Shown: positions 1 to 9,500 of the stretch, in pieces
Layout of the letters: each line of letters starts with the position of its first letter
Position numbering within the stretch: the first letter of the stretch is position 1
Program-made: the position numbers and the translations under genes
Origin: Clostridium septicum
GTDB lineage: Bacteria > Bacillota > Clostridia > Clostridiales > Clostridiaceae
Reading direction: 5' to 3'
Assembly: GCF_003606265.1 (NCBI RefSeq)
Contig: NZ_CP023671.1
Coordinates: 930,001-994,000 of the forward strand
Length of the DNA: 64,000 bases
The notes under the pieces: generated by a model
What the model saw: only the letters and a program-made list of their open reading frames with translations
What the model was told of the DNA's origin: nothing
Databases searched by the model: none

Positions 1-330
1 TGAATTATCAAAATCTAATTCATAATCTACTTCTGTTAATACATTATTCTTGTCTGTTTGAGCTTTAACATATTTACTCATAATTGTACAATATTTAAAA
101 TAAGAACCTCCACAATCTTGAACAGTATCTAATAAATCATCTATAACATCTCCAAGTTTATTTGCCCTATCTATCGCATCTTTTACGTCACTTTTTTTTG
201 CTAATGATATACTATATAATTCACTTGCTCCTGCAATTAAAAGTCTATAAGAGTTAACCATACTATTTAAAAGGGAATTAAGATTATTTAAATCATCATA
301 ATGATCTTTTATTAATTCTCTATATGCCAT
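1..330 (-). CDS. Hypothetical protein, N-terminal 110 codons (runs off window)
   Basis: An open frame runs leftwards from an ATG at 328-330 to the window edge without a stop, so only the N-terminus is present. It begins MAYRELIKDHYDDLNNLNSL and continues as a hydrophilic, helix-rich protein with no signal peptide or membrane segment. A strong GAGGAGAGG ribosome binding site lies just upstream, which supports the start. The preceding gene on the same strand ends at 394 and is separated by a hairpin, so co-transcription is possible only by read-through. I do not recognise the family. Confidence 0.75.
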   Translation of the reverse strand, partial: MAYRELIKDHYDDLNNLNSLLNSMVNSYRLLIAGASELYSISLAKKSDVKDAIDRANKLGDVIDDLLDTVQDCGGSYFKYCTIMSKYVKAQTDKNNVLTEVDYELDFDNS

Positions 331-354
331 AAAACCTCTCCTCTTCATATAAAG

Positions 355-389
355 AAACCGCATTATTTATATGAATAACAATGCGGTTT
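355..389 (-). terminator. Hairpin downstream of the 288-residue gene
   Basis: A perfect 10-bp inverted repeat (AAACCGCATT and its complement) lies just after the TAG stop at 394-396. The tail on the minus strand is only moderately U-rich, so it may be a weak terminator that lets some transcription into the next gene. Confidence 0.6.
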
Positions 390-393
390 ATTG

Positions 394-1260
394 CTAGTTG
401 GTAATTACTGAATAAATATATTCATTATCTATTTCTGATATTAAATTATCTTTATAAAGAATTTTCTTTTGCATTTCCTTTAAATCTACTTCTTTATCAT
501 CTTCATAATTTTCATCATCTGAAATTCTATTACACATTAAAAGCTTACAATTATTACAAAAATTACTCTTTATCTTATCTAAGTGCATTTCTATTAATTC
601 TTCTATATTATTTCCATTATATTTATTTGGACATCCCATATTATTTATATGATACATTAATATAACTTTTAAATATATTAATATTACATTAAGCTCTTCT
701 GCTGGTTCCATATTAGATGTAATTTCATTTAAAAATGCAAAATTATCCTTAGTTATATTTATTAACTTATCCTTTAACTTAGCTTTTTCCCCATTGGTAA
801 ATTCAGTACCTACTGCTGATTTATTTACATAAGCATATTTTTGAATATGCTGCTTAATAATATCTTCTATTCTATCTAAATGTTCATCTAAATTATCTTC
901 GAAATTCTTTCCATTTATACTTACCTTATTTAAATTACATAGATTCTGTTTAATATTAATGTTATTAATTATAGCCTTCTCAATAACATTAATATGAATA
1001 TCTATTAATTCCTCATTTTGAACCTTTTTAAATTCTTCCTTTTCTGGCTGTAATGATGTATTTACTTTTTCTTTTATAACATTTTCTGCATATTTTTTTT
1101 GGTAAGTTTCGGCTCCTTCTCCTCTAGACATATTTTCATTTATATTAATTTTTTCTCTTGTATTTGTATCATATTCCATTTGTCCTGTTTCTGAATCTAA
1201 TTCAAAATTATCACTAAAAAGCACTGGGATAAAAAAATCCTTTGGCATTGAAATAAACAT
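394..1260 (-). CDS. Hypothetical protein, 288 aa
   Basis: This is a cytoplasmic, Asn/Lys/Glu-rich protein with no signal peptide or membrane helix. The middle (about residues 60-230) is predicted helical, and the C-terminal third carries a CNNCKLLMC cluster of cysteines that could bind metal, though this is inference. The start has a strong AAGGAGGG ribosome binding site. It lies 11 bp downstream of the rubrerythrin gene on the same strand, so the two may be co-transcribed. I do not recognise the family; composition resembles spore-forming clostridial lineage-specific proteins. Confidence 0.7.
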   Translation of the reverse strand: MFISMPKDFFIPVLFSDNFELDSETGQMEYDTNTREKININENMSRGEGAETYQKKYAENVIKEKVNTSLQPEKEEFKKVQNEELIDIHINVIEKAIINNINIKQNLCNLNKVSINGKNFEDNLDEHLDRIEDIIKQHIQKYAYVNKSAVGTEFTNGEKAKLKDKLINITKDNFAFLNEITSNMEPAEELNVILIYLKVILMYHINNMGCPNKYNGNNIEELIEMHLDKIKSNFCNNCKLLMCNRISDDENYEDDKEVDLKEMQKKILYKDNLISEIDNEYIYSVITN

Positions 1261-1271
1261 AAGTTCCCTCC

Positions 1272-1814
1272 TTAAACATTTGTTATTTCACAGTATGGTT
1301 TAAAATAAGCTCTAGGGTACTTACATAAAGGACAAACTAATGGTGCATCCATTCCCTCATGAATATATCCACAGTTCATGCAAATCCACTTAGACTCTTC
1401 TGGCCCTTTAAACATGGTTCCATCTTCTAATTTATCAAATAAATTTTTAAATCTTTCTTCATGATGCTCTTCCACTTCTCTTAGCTCTTTATAAAAATCA
1501 GCTATATCCATGAACCCCTCTTCTCTAGCTTCAATTTCAAAATTCTTATATAATACCTTATACTCTTCTGTTTCACCCATTATGGCATCAATTAAATTTT
1601 CCTTAGTTGTTCCAAGCAACCCTAAATATTTATTATATACTTCTCTAGCATGTGCAAACTCATTATGAGCTGTTGTATCAAATATTTCTCCAACCCATTG
1701 ATACCCGTCTTTTCTTGCTTTCTCTGCATATAAATTATATTTATTTCTTGCCCTTGATTCACCAGCAAAAGTTCTATATAGATTCTTTTCAGTTTTACTT
1801 CCTTTTAACTCCAT
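1272..1814 (-). CDS. rbr: Rubrerythrin
   Basis: Rubrerythrin is a cytoplasmic non-haem iron peroxidase that reduces hydrogen peroxide using electrons from rubredoxin or NADH oxidoreductases, protecting anaerobes from oxygen. The N-terminal four-helix di-iron domain (about residues 1-140) shows the expected carboxylate and histidine ligands, including FAGESRARNKY, AHNEFAHAREV and EEHHEERF. The C-terminal rubredoxin-like domain has two CxxC knuckles (CMNC near 145, CPLC near 161). Length of 180 aa is normal for the family. A TAGGAG ribosome binding site precedes the ATG. The gene follows the terminator of the spoVR operon, so it should have its own promoter in 1815-1897. I saw no convincing PerR operator there. 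Confidence 0.97.
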   Translation of the reverse strand: MELKGSKTEKNLYRTFAGESRARNKYNLYAEKARKDGYQWVGEIFDTTAHNEFAHAREVYNKYLGLLGTTKENLIDAIMGETEEYKVLYKNFEIEAREEGFMDIADFYKELREVEEHHEERFKNLFDKLEDGTMFKGPEESKWICMNCGYIHEGMDAPLVCPLCKYPRAYFKPYCEITNV

Positions 1815-1897
1815 TGTATTCTCCTAAAAAAATATTTCTCTTTATAAATTATTCATGACATCAGCTTTTGTTACAGCAATAAGTACTCTATAATCTA

Positions 1898-1936
1898 AAA
1901 AACAGATGATATATAAAACATACATCATCTGTTTTT
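1898..1936 (-). terminator. Rho-independent terminator of the prkA-yhbH-spoVR operon
   Basis: A perfect 13-bp stem (AAAAACAGATGAT and its complement) closes a 13-nt loop. It is followed on the minus strand by a U-rich tail and lies 15 bp after the spoVR stop. Confidence 0.85.
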
Positions 1937-1950
1937 AACAAACCTTAAAC

Positions 1951-3318
1951 TTAATCTACAAATACTCTTCTGTCATCGCAGATTATTTCTATTTCTTTTC
2001 CATCTTTCGTTTTAGTTCTAAGCACAACCCTATGCTTCCATAAATCATAAATATATTTCAATGTTTCCTTTGCATAAGATATTTCTAGTTCCCGTCCATC
2101 AAAAGAATGTTCCAATGTTAATGAATAATCTTTTTTATTTAATTCTATAACTCTTATATAAGGTATAGATCCAACTCCACAGTTTGAAGCTAAATTATCT
2201 CTTATAGTTTTCCAACCTTCTTCATCAGACACTTCATCTATAACAAATTCAAAACTTCTCTTTGCAAATTGGAATAAGTTTAGCTCTTCACATAACTCTT
2301 GAGTTAAATATTTTCTTAAAAACGAATTATCTCTTTCAAGCTGTCTTACCTCGAATATTTTCTCTCTTCCATACCTTTTTTCTATATCTTCAAATATCCT
2401 AAATCCTATATAATAAGGATTCAAACCTCCTATTACAGGTGCAACTACATCATTATGTCTTTTTAAAAATTCAAAATATAGACCTTCATCTAAATCTAAT
2501 TCTTTTAATATATTATAATGCCAAAAACTAGCCCATCCTTCATTCATTATTTTGGTTTCTATTTGAGGCATAAAATATTTTGTTTCCCTCTTTACAATTT
2601 TTAATATAGATTTTTCCCATTCCTCTAAACCACTATACTTTATTATAAATCCCATAACATCATCACAAGGCTCTAATGGAACTTTACTTATATCAGGCAT
2701 TGGTATCTCTTTATTTTTGTCTAAAATACTTCTATTTTCTATTTCATTATTATAGTCACCTATAATATTTTCCCTGATTTCTTCTTGAGTTAATTCCTTA
2801 ACACCTATAACTCTAGGGATTTGAAATTTTATTGCATGAGCTGCATCTAAAATCTTTTCAACTCTTTCATAACCTATATTAGGATTATTTATATATCCTC
2901 GTATTATTTCTGCATCTAATTTAAACATTTCTAATGAATTTTTAGCTTTAGTTCCTTCTATAAATAATCTATTATTTGCAAAAAAATCATTATGACCATA
3001 AACATGTGCCATAGTTAATATTTGTAATAACAAAGTGTTTTCTCTCATTAAATAAGCTAAACAAGGGTTTGAATTTATAACCATCTCATAGGGCAAGCCT
3101 GTCATATTAAGGGAATACAGAGTCTTATTTTTATCATATGCCTTCCCGTAACTCCAGTGCGGATACTTTGATGGCATACCTACATAAGCTTCATATCCTA
3201 ACATTTCATTAAAACCTATTATTTCAAACTCTTGAGGATAAAAATTCAAACCAACTTCTATAGCTTTTTTTTCTATAGTCTCATTCCAAACCTCTAAATC
3301 CTTAAGACTGTATTCCAC
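1951..3318 (-). CDS. spoVR: SpoVR family protein
   Basis: SpoVR-family proteins are needed for normal spore cortex formation in Bacillus; their biochemical activity is unknown. The 455-aa length and whole-protein character fit the family, including the N-terminal PHWSYGKAYD and MAHVYGHNDFF segments and the central MNEGWASFWHY block, whose conserved His/Glu residues look like a metal site. Translation starts at a GTG preceded by GGAGG at good spacing, only 3 bp after the yhbH stop. It is the last gene of a three-gene operon with prkA and yhbH, a set that is also conserved in enterobacteria as yeaG-yeaH-ycgB. Confidence 0.93.
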   Translation of the reverse strand: MEYSLKDLEVWNETIEKKAIEVGLNFYPQEFEIIGFNEMLGYEAYVGMPSKYPHWSYGKAYDKNKTLYSLNMTGLPYEMVINSNPCLAYLMRENTLLLQILTMAHVYGHNDFFANNRLFIEGTKAKNSLEMFKLDAEIIRGYINNPNIGYERVEKILDAAHAIKFQIPRVIGVKELTQEEIRENIIGDYNNEIENRSILDKNKEIPMPDISKVPLEPCDDVMGFIIKYSGLEEWEKSILKIVKRETKYFMPQIETKIMNEGWASFWHYNILKELDLDEGLYFEFLKRHNDVVAPVIGGLNPYYIGFRIFEDIEKRYGREKIFEVRQLERDNSFLRKYLTQELCEELNLFQFAKRSFEFVIDEVSDEEGWKTIRDNLASNCGVGSIPYIRVIELNKKDYSLTLEHSFDGRELEISYAKETLKYIYDLWKHRVVLRTKTKDGKEIEIICDDRRVFVD

Positions 3319-3321
3319 CCC

Positions 3322-4494
3322 TTATTCCTCCTTTAACTCCTTGCATAGCATAACTTTTAAGGCTTCCCAAAGATCCTTCTTTTCCTTTACAATTACAGCT
3401 TGAAAGTTTTTGCAATTTATGTCCTTCTCAAATCTATAATACATAGTTGTAGAATATGTTGATGGTAAAAGCTCTGCATAACCAAACATATTACTTACTT
3501 GGCATAATTCTTTAACTGCAATTATAGCTCTTTCATTATCTTCACTCCAGTTATCCCCATCACTAGCGTATATAGGATAAATATTCCACATTTCTGGTGG
3601 ATACTTTTCTTTTATTAAATCTAATGCAACATTCAATCCACTAGATATATAAGTTCCTCCGGATTCTGCTTTATGAAAAAATTCATATTCATTAACTTGT
3701 TTTGCAACAGTTGTATGGGAAACAAATTCAAAAGCTATATTGTTATATTTTCTTTTAATAAATCTAGATAAAACAAAGAAAAATGATCTTGCCAAATATT
3801 TTTTAGTAGAATCCATTGATCCAGATACATCCATAATAAATATCATAACAGCGTTACTTTCCTTTTTAGGCTTCTTTTTAACCTTATAATACCTAAGGTC
3901 ATCTTCCCTAAATGGAAATCTTTCTATTTCAGTATCTATCCCAGCTTCCATTAAGGCTCTTTTTTTACCTTGTTTTCTAGCTATTTTAGACATTACAGTT
4001 TTCTTTTTAGCAAGCCTCGGATTAATACCATATCTTTGATATCCCCTTTTTCTACCTGAACTCTCCGTAATTATATCTGAATACTTTTTCCTATCTAAAT
4101 TGGGTAAATCAAGATCTTCTATAATATAATCCATAAGCTCTTCTAAAGTTATCTCAGTATCGTAAATATCATCTCCCCTAGCATTTCCAGCTCCTTGATT
4201 TCCATTTTTGCCGCTAGGACTTCCATCACCTATTTTATCTCCCCGCTTTTCTTCTCCTGTCCCTGTTGCTACCCCTTTATTATTTCTCCCAAAAACAAAT
4301 TGATATTCTTTTATACCTCTAATTGGAATTCTAAATTTTTTATTTTTACTTTCTCCTATAATACTTTCTTCTGATAGAATATCTCCTAGATTTTCCTTTA
4401 TGGATTTCTCTACTAATTGTCTATGCCTTCTTCTATCTTCTACTGATCGATCATGCTCTAATGGATTATCAGACGCATCCCTAAAAATGGCCAT
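3322..4494 (-). CDS. yhbH: YhbH/YeaH family (DUF444) protein with VWA-like domain
   Basis: This belongs to the DUF444 family, which accompanies PrkA kinases in sporulation and stress responses. The N-terminal half (about 1-200) is basic and low-complexity, with a Gly/Lys-rich stretch near 75-105. The C-terminal half is a von Willebrand factor A-like fold with a clear MIDAS-type motif, [13 protein letters not shown] (about residues 220-232). Length of 390 aa is typical. The ATG has an AAGGATTG ribosome binding site and follows the prkA stop by 6 bp, so it is translationally linked. The likely role is as a partner of the kinase; the molecular function is not established. Confidence 0.93.
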   Translation of the reverse strand: MAIFRDASDNPLEHDRSVEDRRRHRQLVEKSIKENLGDILSEESIIGESKNKKFRIPIRGIKEYQFVFGRNNKGVATGTGEEKRGDKIGDGSPSGKNGNQGAGNARGDDIYDTEITLEELMDYIIEDLDLPNLDRKKYSDIITESSGRKRGYQRYGINPRLAKKKTVMSKIARKQGKKRALMEAGIDTEIERFPFREDDLRYYKVKKKPKKESNAVMIFIMDVSGSMDSTKKYLARSFFFVLSRFIKRKYNNIAFEFVSHTTVAKQVNEYEFFHKAESGGTYISSGLNVALDLIKEKYPPEMWNIYPIYASDGDNWSEDNERAIIAVKELCQVSNMFGYAELLPSTYSTTMYYRFEKDINCKNFQAVIVKEKKDLWEALKVMLCKELKEE

Positions 4495-4500
4495 TTCTTA

Positions 4501-6423
4501 TCAATCCTTCCATAAGTTGTTTGCTGCATACTTAAGTATTACATCACAACAATGTAGACAATATCCATTCTTTTGCATTTCTTCAACCATAGTATTATAT
4601 TTTTCTTTTTGTTCTTCATCTCTAACTCTAGATTTAGTTATTATTCTAGATAAATCTTTAACTGAAGCCATAAGTTTCTTTTCTATAGCCTCTTTTAATG
4701 GTTCATAAGAAATGTATTCTATTTTCCCACCATTTCTAACTAAATAGAACATATATGATGTAACATCTGCTCTAAATCCTTTAGATGAGCTTTCTGATAC
4801 ACCTATTTGCTCTTCTATACTTCTCATAAAATCTTCATCTGGATTTAATTCTTCTCCAGTTGAAACATCCTTTATTTTACTCTTATTTACAAAAGCTTCA
4901 GCATTATCAATATAATTATTAAATAAACTATCAGCTTGTTCTCTAAATGAATGTATAAATGCTTTTGTAATTTCTTTTTCTAATATCTTATTATATTCTT
5001 TTCTAATTGTATCTTGAATAAATCCTAAATACTTCTTCTTGTCTTCTGCTGAAATATCCATTTCTTTAACAGACTTAATTATACTTTCCATAATACTTAA
5101 AGGATTTATGCAATCATGTTCTGAGTTTGAAAGTGCATTGTCTATAGCTTTAATTATAAATCTTGTACTAATCCCCTTCATTCCTTCATATGGACCTGCT
5201 TCTTCTCTAAGCTCCATTATGTCTATTCTCTTTGTTGTACCCTTTTCTACTATTTCTTCACCGTTGTATATCTTAAGCTTTGTCATAGGGTCTATTTTAG
5301 CTGATGGAGCCAACCTAGAGAGAATAGCAAACATAGCTGCAATTTCTATTGTATGAGGCGATATGTGAGCTTTAAAATTACTCTTATTTAAAATCTTATT
5401 ATATATTTTTATTTCTTCATCAAGCTCTAAACAATATGGAACTTCCACTTTAACAATTCTATCTAAAATTGCTTCATTTGTATGATCTGACTTAAATTTA
5501 TTCCATTCCGCTTCATTTGAATGAGCTATAATTACACCATCAAAGTAAATCATTGATCCTTTACCTGGTGATGGAACTAACTTTTCTTGAGTAGCTGTAA
5601 TTATGGTATGAAGATACTCAACGTCATTTTTAAATACTTCAATAAATTCAACTAATCCCCTATTTCCTACATTAAAAGCACCATTTAATGAAAATATTCT
5701 TGGGTCATCTTCTGGATACATATCCATTTTTGAAATATCAATAGATCCTGTTAAAATAGATGTATCTTGATTATTTGGATCAACTGGTGGTACAACTCCA
5801 ATTCCTTTTCTTGACCTAATAGAAAAGTCCTTTCTTACTACTGGAAAATTTTCATATTCTCCATTAAACTCATTCATTAATCTATATTTACAAACAGGAC
5901 ATAAATCTCCTTCTATTTGTACACCTAATAACTCTTCAAATTTCCCTCTTAAATGTCTTGGTATTAAATGTAACGGTTCTTCATGCATAGGACATCCTTC
6001 AAGTGTATAAATAGGTTCACACTCTACAAGTGATTTCTTAAGTGCCTCAACTAGAGAGGATTTACCTGCTCCAACTGGTCCAACTAGATATAAAACTTGT
6101 CTAGCTTCTTCCCCTTTCATAGATGCAGAATTAAAATAATTTACTATTTTCATAATTACTTTGTCAATACCAAAAAAGTCGTCTTTAAAGAATCCATATC
6201 TTCTTATTACGTCATTTCCATATATTCTCTTTATCTTAGGGATTTCTTCACCCTTTAATACTTCTATACCCTTACTAACAATCATATCGTAAATACGCTT
6301 ATGAGAAAGCTTTGCTAGATCTGGATTCTCTTTTAATAGTTCTAAATAATCAAGAAAAGTTCCTTCAAATTTTTCTTTGTTATGGCTCTCCCTATCGTTT
6401 TGGATAAACTCTTTGAAGTTCAT
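4501..6423 (-). CDS. prkA: PrkA serine protein kinase / AAA+ ATPase
   Basis: PrkA proteins combine an N-terminal AAA+ ATPase domain with a C-terminal kinase-like domain; Bacillus PrkA acts in sporulation, and protease activity has also been proposed. The Walker A motif is seen as LVGPVGAGKSS (about residues 103-113). Zinc-ligand-like CP.C pairs occur near 175. The PrkA C-terminal domain includes the GGKIEYISYEPLKEAI region. Length of 640 aa is standard. The start has a very strong GGGGGGAG ribosome binding site. It is the first gene of the operon, so regulation should lie in 6424-6546. A sporulation sigma promoter is plausible there, but the hexamers are not clear enough to call. Confidence 0.95.
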   Translation of the reverse strand: MNFKEFIQNDRESHNKEKFEGTFLDYLELLKENPDLAKLSHKRIYDMIVSKGIEVLKGEEIPKIKRIYGNDVIRRYGFFKDDFFGIDKVIMKIVNYFNSASMKGEEARQVLYLVGPVGAGKSSLVEALKKSLVECEPIYTLEGCPMHEEPLHLIPRHLRGKFEELLGVQIEGDLCPVCKYRLMNEFNGEYENFPVVRKDFSIRSRKGIGVVPPVDPNNQDTSILTGSIDISKMDMYPEDDPRIFSLNGAFNVGNRGLVEFIEVFKNDVEYLHTIITATQEKLVPSPGKGSMIYFDGVIIAHSNEAEWNKFKSDHTNEAILDRIVKVEVPYCLELDEEIKIYNKILNKSNFKAHISPHTIEIAAMFAILSRLAPSAKIDPMTKLKIYNGEEIVEKGTTKRIDIMELREEAGPYEGMKGISTRFIIKAIDNALSNSEHDCINPLSIMESIIKSVKEMDISAEDKKKYLGFIQDTIRKEYNKILEKEITKAFIHSFREQADSLFNNYIDNAEAFVNKSKIKDVSTGEELNPDEDFMRSIEEQIGVSESSSKGFRADVTSYMFYLVRNGGKIEYISYEPLKEAIEKKLMASVKDLSRIITKSRVRDEEQKEKYNTMVEEMQKNGYCLHCCDVILKYAANNLWKD

Positions 6424-6546
6424 ACTACTCCCCCCTTTTAATTAAAATATATTCATTAATAGTGCTTATATATGACAAATTAATAATTACTTTTAAAAGT
6501 ATATTTAAAATAAAAAATCTAAATAATATATTTAAATATAATAAAA

Positions 6547-6574
6547 GAGTCATATATTTAAATACGACTCCCTT
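6547..6574 (-). terminator. Terminator after the GH2 surface beta-galactosidase gene
   Basis: On the minus strand GAGTC pairs with GACTC and the stem is extended by A/T pairs; a TTTTAT tract follows. It lies 19 bp after the GH2 gene stop. Confidence 0.7.
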
Positions 6575-6592
6575 ATATTATAAATTCTTTAA

Positions 6593-9500
6593 CTATGCTC
6601 TTTTTCTTTTCTTATAAAAGCCTAAACCAGCTAAAACTGACACTAATCCAAATACTCCTACTTGCACTCCTCCTGTATTAGGTAGCTTTCCTCCTGAGTT
6701 CGAATTATTTCCAGGGCTTGAATTATTTGAAGATCCATTTCCATTTAAGTTATTATTTCCACCAGCACTTCCATTATTATTTCCATTACCTGGCTTATTT
6801 CCTGAATCTTCTTCTGGCTTATTTAATGGTTTTTCTTGTAATTTTGCTAATGCTATTTGTAATTCTTCAACAGCCTTATCTACAAACTCTTGTGTTGTAT
6901 CTTTATCATTTAGTACTTTATTTGCCTCACTTAACTCAATCTTAAGCTTTTCTACACTTTCTTCAGTGTATTTTAATAAATCCATATTATTAATTCTATT
7001 TATTAAATCTTCTAATAAAGACTTATTTGGTTTTAATCTTAATTCAAGAGAAGCTCTTACTAATGAATCAAATGTTTCATCAATTTCTTGTTGCAGAGCA
7101 TTTTCATCTTTTAATACTTTATTTGCCTTTTCAAGGTCAGCTTCTAATTTTACCCAAGTTTTTTCTATAAATTTATCTTTTTCTAAAGCCTCTACTATAT
7201 TTACTATTCTCTCAAGCTCTGCTTTATTTCCTTGCTTAAACTCAAGCATATGAATTGCATTCATTAATTTCTTAAATGCCCCATCTACTTCTTCTACTGT
7301 TGCATTTTCATTTGCATAAACTTCCTTAGCTAATTTTAAGCCTTCTTCAAATTCATTAACTACTACTGGAACTACTCCTTCAAGGCCTCCATTTAACTTA
7401 ACATCTTCAGCATAATCTATAGCTATTTTTAATGCTGTTTTGCTTACTTCTTCTTTATTGTCTTCTCTTTCTATAGTTATTGAATATTTCTTTTCTTTTA
7501 AACCATCTTCTGACTTAACAATAACATCAATTTTTTCATAGTCATTTGTAGTATATACTGTTGAAACTGATGCATTATTAGTTGCTTCTGCCTTTATTTC
7601 TGGTAAATTATCATTTTTATTAATCTTAATTGTATAGTTGTATCTATCTTCAGTAAATCCTTCTAGGTCTTTATTATTTACTTTAATCATATTTACAGCA
7701 AAATCTGAGTTTTGAACTACTTTTTGTTCAAACGCTTTAATTTCAGTTATTGCTAATGCCATATTTGGTTTAGCACTCATTTTTACTCTTAAAGCTTTTG
7801 TTTTAACCATGTCAAAAGTATAGAAATTAGTTGCTGATCCTGATATTTCTTCCGGATTAGTATTTAAGTTAGATACATCTACCCAGTTACTATCATCATT
7901 TAAAGATGAATTTGAATCACTTCCAACTTGAGCTGGATTTGATGGTAATGGTAATTCTTCCCCAACATAATATTGAATTGTTAGACTTTGAGGAACTTTT
8001 GAGCCTCCATCTTCGAAATAATCAACCTCTAAGTTGTTTATATATTTTTCTTCTACAACTCCTGAACCAAATATAATTCCAACCCAATCAGTTACGTTCT
8101 TATCTCCTCTTTTCCAATTTGACCATCTATTATTAGCTCTATTTGGATCATGTTCAATTACATCATCATTAACCTTTGAAATACTATCTTGTGATGCTGG
8201 ATCAATTGAACTATCGTTAGTATATGATGCCATAGCCATAGGTAAGTCATATCCATTTCTTCCTCTAGCTATATTATCTCCCTTTATAAAGTTTGAAGTA
8301 ACTCTAATACTTGCTTTAGCTACAATATCTACCCCATTTAAAGTTCCATTTACAATAAATGTTCCCTCTGTTTGTAATAACTCTTTATTGTATTCTTCCC
8401 AAACTACTGGTATATCTATGCTTGTACCATCTGTATAATATGCTTTAATAGATTCTGGAAGTTTCGGTTCTACTCCTATATTTGTTGCAAGAGAAATATT
8501 ATTTACTGCTGATACTCCTTTTACCAAAACTTTTACAGTTGGTTTTAATTCTTGTCCTACAACAGTTCCTTCTATTTCAAATACTCCATACTTATTATAG
8601 TCTTCTTCTTTAACTTCATTCCAAGTAACTTTAACATCTCTTGGTAATCCAGTATTATAAGTTGCTTTTACCTTATCAGGTAATACTGGCTTAACTCCCT
8701 TTTCTGTTTCAACAGTAATTTTTTCATAAGAAACTATCTTCTTATCTGTAGTATTCGTTGCAATATTTATATTTATAGTATTTGTTGTCTTCGTAACTCC
8801 TTTGTAAGTTACTTCTGCATATAAGCTTATATCTCCAGCTGTATATGCATATAGCTTATTATCTACTATTTTAACTTCTGCACCATTTTCTGATGATACA
8901 TGATACTTAACATCTAAATTACTAAAATCAATTTTATTTCCATCTTGTAATCTAGCATCAACTAAAATATTAACTATATCATCCTCTATTACATTTTCTT
9001 TATCTAAAGCAATACTTGCACTTTCTAAAGTTGGTGCACTTTCTTTAAATTTAATTGAGTAAGTTTTCTTTGTTACTCCATCTTCTGCTGCTACTATTAT
9101 TTTTGCTGTTCCATTTGTAGTAAGAGCTGGTATTACAAATATACTTGCATTATCCTTAGCTACAGCTGAAACAACAGGTATTTCTTCTCCATATGCAACA
9201 TTAACTGTATATTCTGTATTGTTTTCATTAAAGTTTTCTATAGATACATTGTTAACTTTTATATCTTGTAATAATGCAGTTCCTTCCATTGTTATAACAT
9301 TTGAATAAACTTCAAATTCAGTAAGTCCAACAGCTTTGTTTGCAGTTGTATCCTCTTTTAATAATGCTCTTATTTTATTTGTTGTTACTGCATCAAAAGA
9401 TATTTCTTCAGTTCCTTCTTCTGAGAATTCAGTTTTCTTGCTTTGATTTGATACTGCTACCCAATTTAATCCATCAAAATATTCTATTATGATTTCTCTT

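Noticed and set aside
1815..1897. PerR-like operator upstream of rubrerythrin (TTTATAAATTATTCAT)
   Set aside because: It matches only one half of the 15-bp PerR consensus, so it is not supported.
6424..6546. Sporulation sigma-E-like promoter for prkA (GTCATATA then a -10-like GAATATATT)
   Set aside because: The hexamers are too degenerate in this AT-rich stretch to call.
8034..8438. 134-codon plus-strand ORF inside the GH2 gene
   Set aside because: It lies opposite a well-supported domain of the GH2 enzyme, has no ribosome binding site and no protein-like composition; the same holds for the other plus-strand frames inside the large glycosidase genes.
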